Below, piece by piece: positions 5,790-5,805 of a stretch of 5,805 bases of DNA. The first letter of the stretch is position 1. Each line of letters starts with the position of its first letter. Below the pieces are notes generated by a model that was not told the origin of the DNA, made no database searches, and was given only the letters and a program-made list of their open reading frames with translations. The translations under genes and the position numbers were made by a program. This DNA is from Phycisphaerales bacterium (GTDB taxonomy: Bacteria > Planctomycetota > Phycisphaerae > Sedimentisphaerales > Anaerobacaceae). The stretch is taken from contig DQCG01000259.1 of NCBI GenBank assembly GCA_003533825.1, positions 1 through 5,805 of the forward strand, written 5' to 3'.

Positions 5790-5805
5790 GTAGTATATAT
5801 ACTAC
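5790..5805. promoter_or_regulatory. Second copy of the palindrome core, probable operator 2 (at the window edge)
   Basis: GTAGTATATATACTAC is identical to the 16-base centre of the larger palindrome and is itself a perfect palindrome. The two centres are 108 bp apart, bracketing the antitoxin promoter. The left flank (GTTAT before it) does not match the outer arms of copy 1; the right flank lies outside the window, so its full extent cannot be judged. Confidence 0.65.

Noticed and set aside
5675..5805. Palindromes as part of a CRISPR array or as an intrinsic terminator
   Set aside because: Only two copies with different flanks and 108-bp spacing, AT-rich centres and a position in front of a DNA-binding antitoxin; operator sites fit better.

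Overview
The window looks like bacterial chromosome with two distinct compositions. Positions 1 to about 3050 are GC-rich and hold ordinary housekeeping or metabolic genes. From the end of the SDR gene (about 3768) to 5805 the DNA is strongly AT-rich and holds a toxin-antitoxin-like pair. The adenylosuccinate lyase is of the long form that resembles animal ADSL, and the intergenic DNA carries a MITE/REP-like repeat of the TCATTCCCGC...GGGATGACA kind. Together with the style of the aldo/keto reductase this suggests an environmental bacterium, possibly from the Planctomycetota/PVC group. That assignment is inference from remembered protein style and is not proven by the sequence.

Layout: (1) a 5'-complete, 3'-truncated gene on the minus strand (300 to 1) for a small membrane protein with two hydrophobic helices; (2) a divergent promoter region (301-445); (3) an aldo/keto reductase (446-1423, +); (4) an intergenic repeat cluster (1425-1561); (5) purB, adenylosuccinate lyase (1610-3043, +); (6) seven bases later, an atypical short-chain dehydrogenase/reductase (3051-3785, +) that has lost two of the four usual active-site residues and has a short, unusual C-terminus; (7) a second, diverged copy of the purB 3' end without the rest of the gene (3808-3888); (8) an AbiEii-like nucleotidyltransferase toxin (3919-4794, +); (9) an AbiEi-like antitoxin on the opposite strand (5649-4768); (10) the antitoxin promoter region, with a perfect 30-bp palindrome and a second copy of its 16-bp core at the window edge.

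How it fits together: the right-hand third looks like a small imported defence/toxin-antitoxin module next to purB. The antitoxin probably represses its own promoter through the two palindromes, as established for AbiEi. The pair is arranged tail-to-tail with a 27-bp coding overlap, whereas canonical abiE is a co-directional operon. The orphan purB 3' end just before the toxin is the clearest trace of how the region was assembled: most of its differences from the intact purB are at third codon positions and shift toward A/T, as expected of a homologue that evolved in a more AT-rich background. The most promising items are the convergent AbiE arrangement with its operator pair and the duplicated purB terminus.
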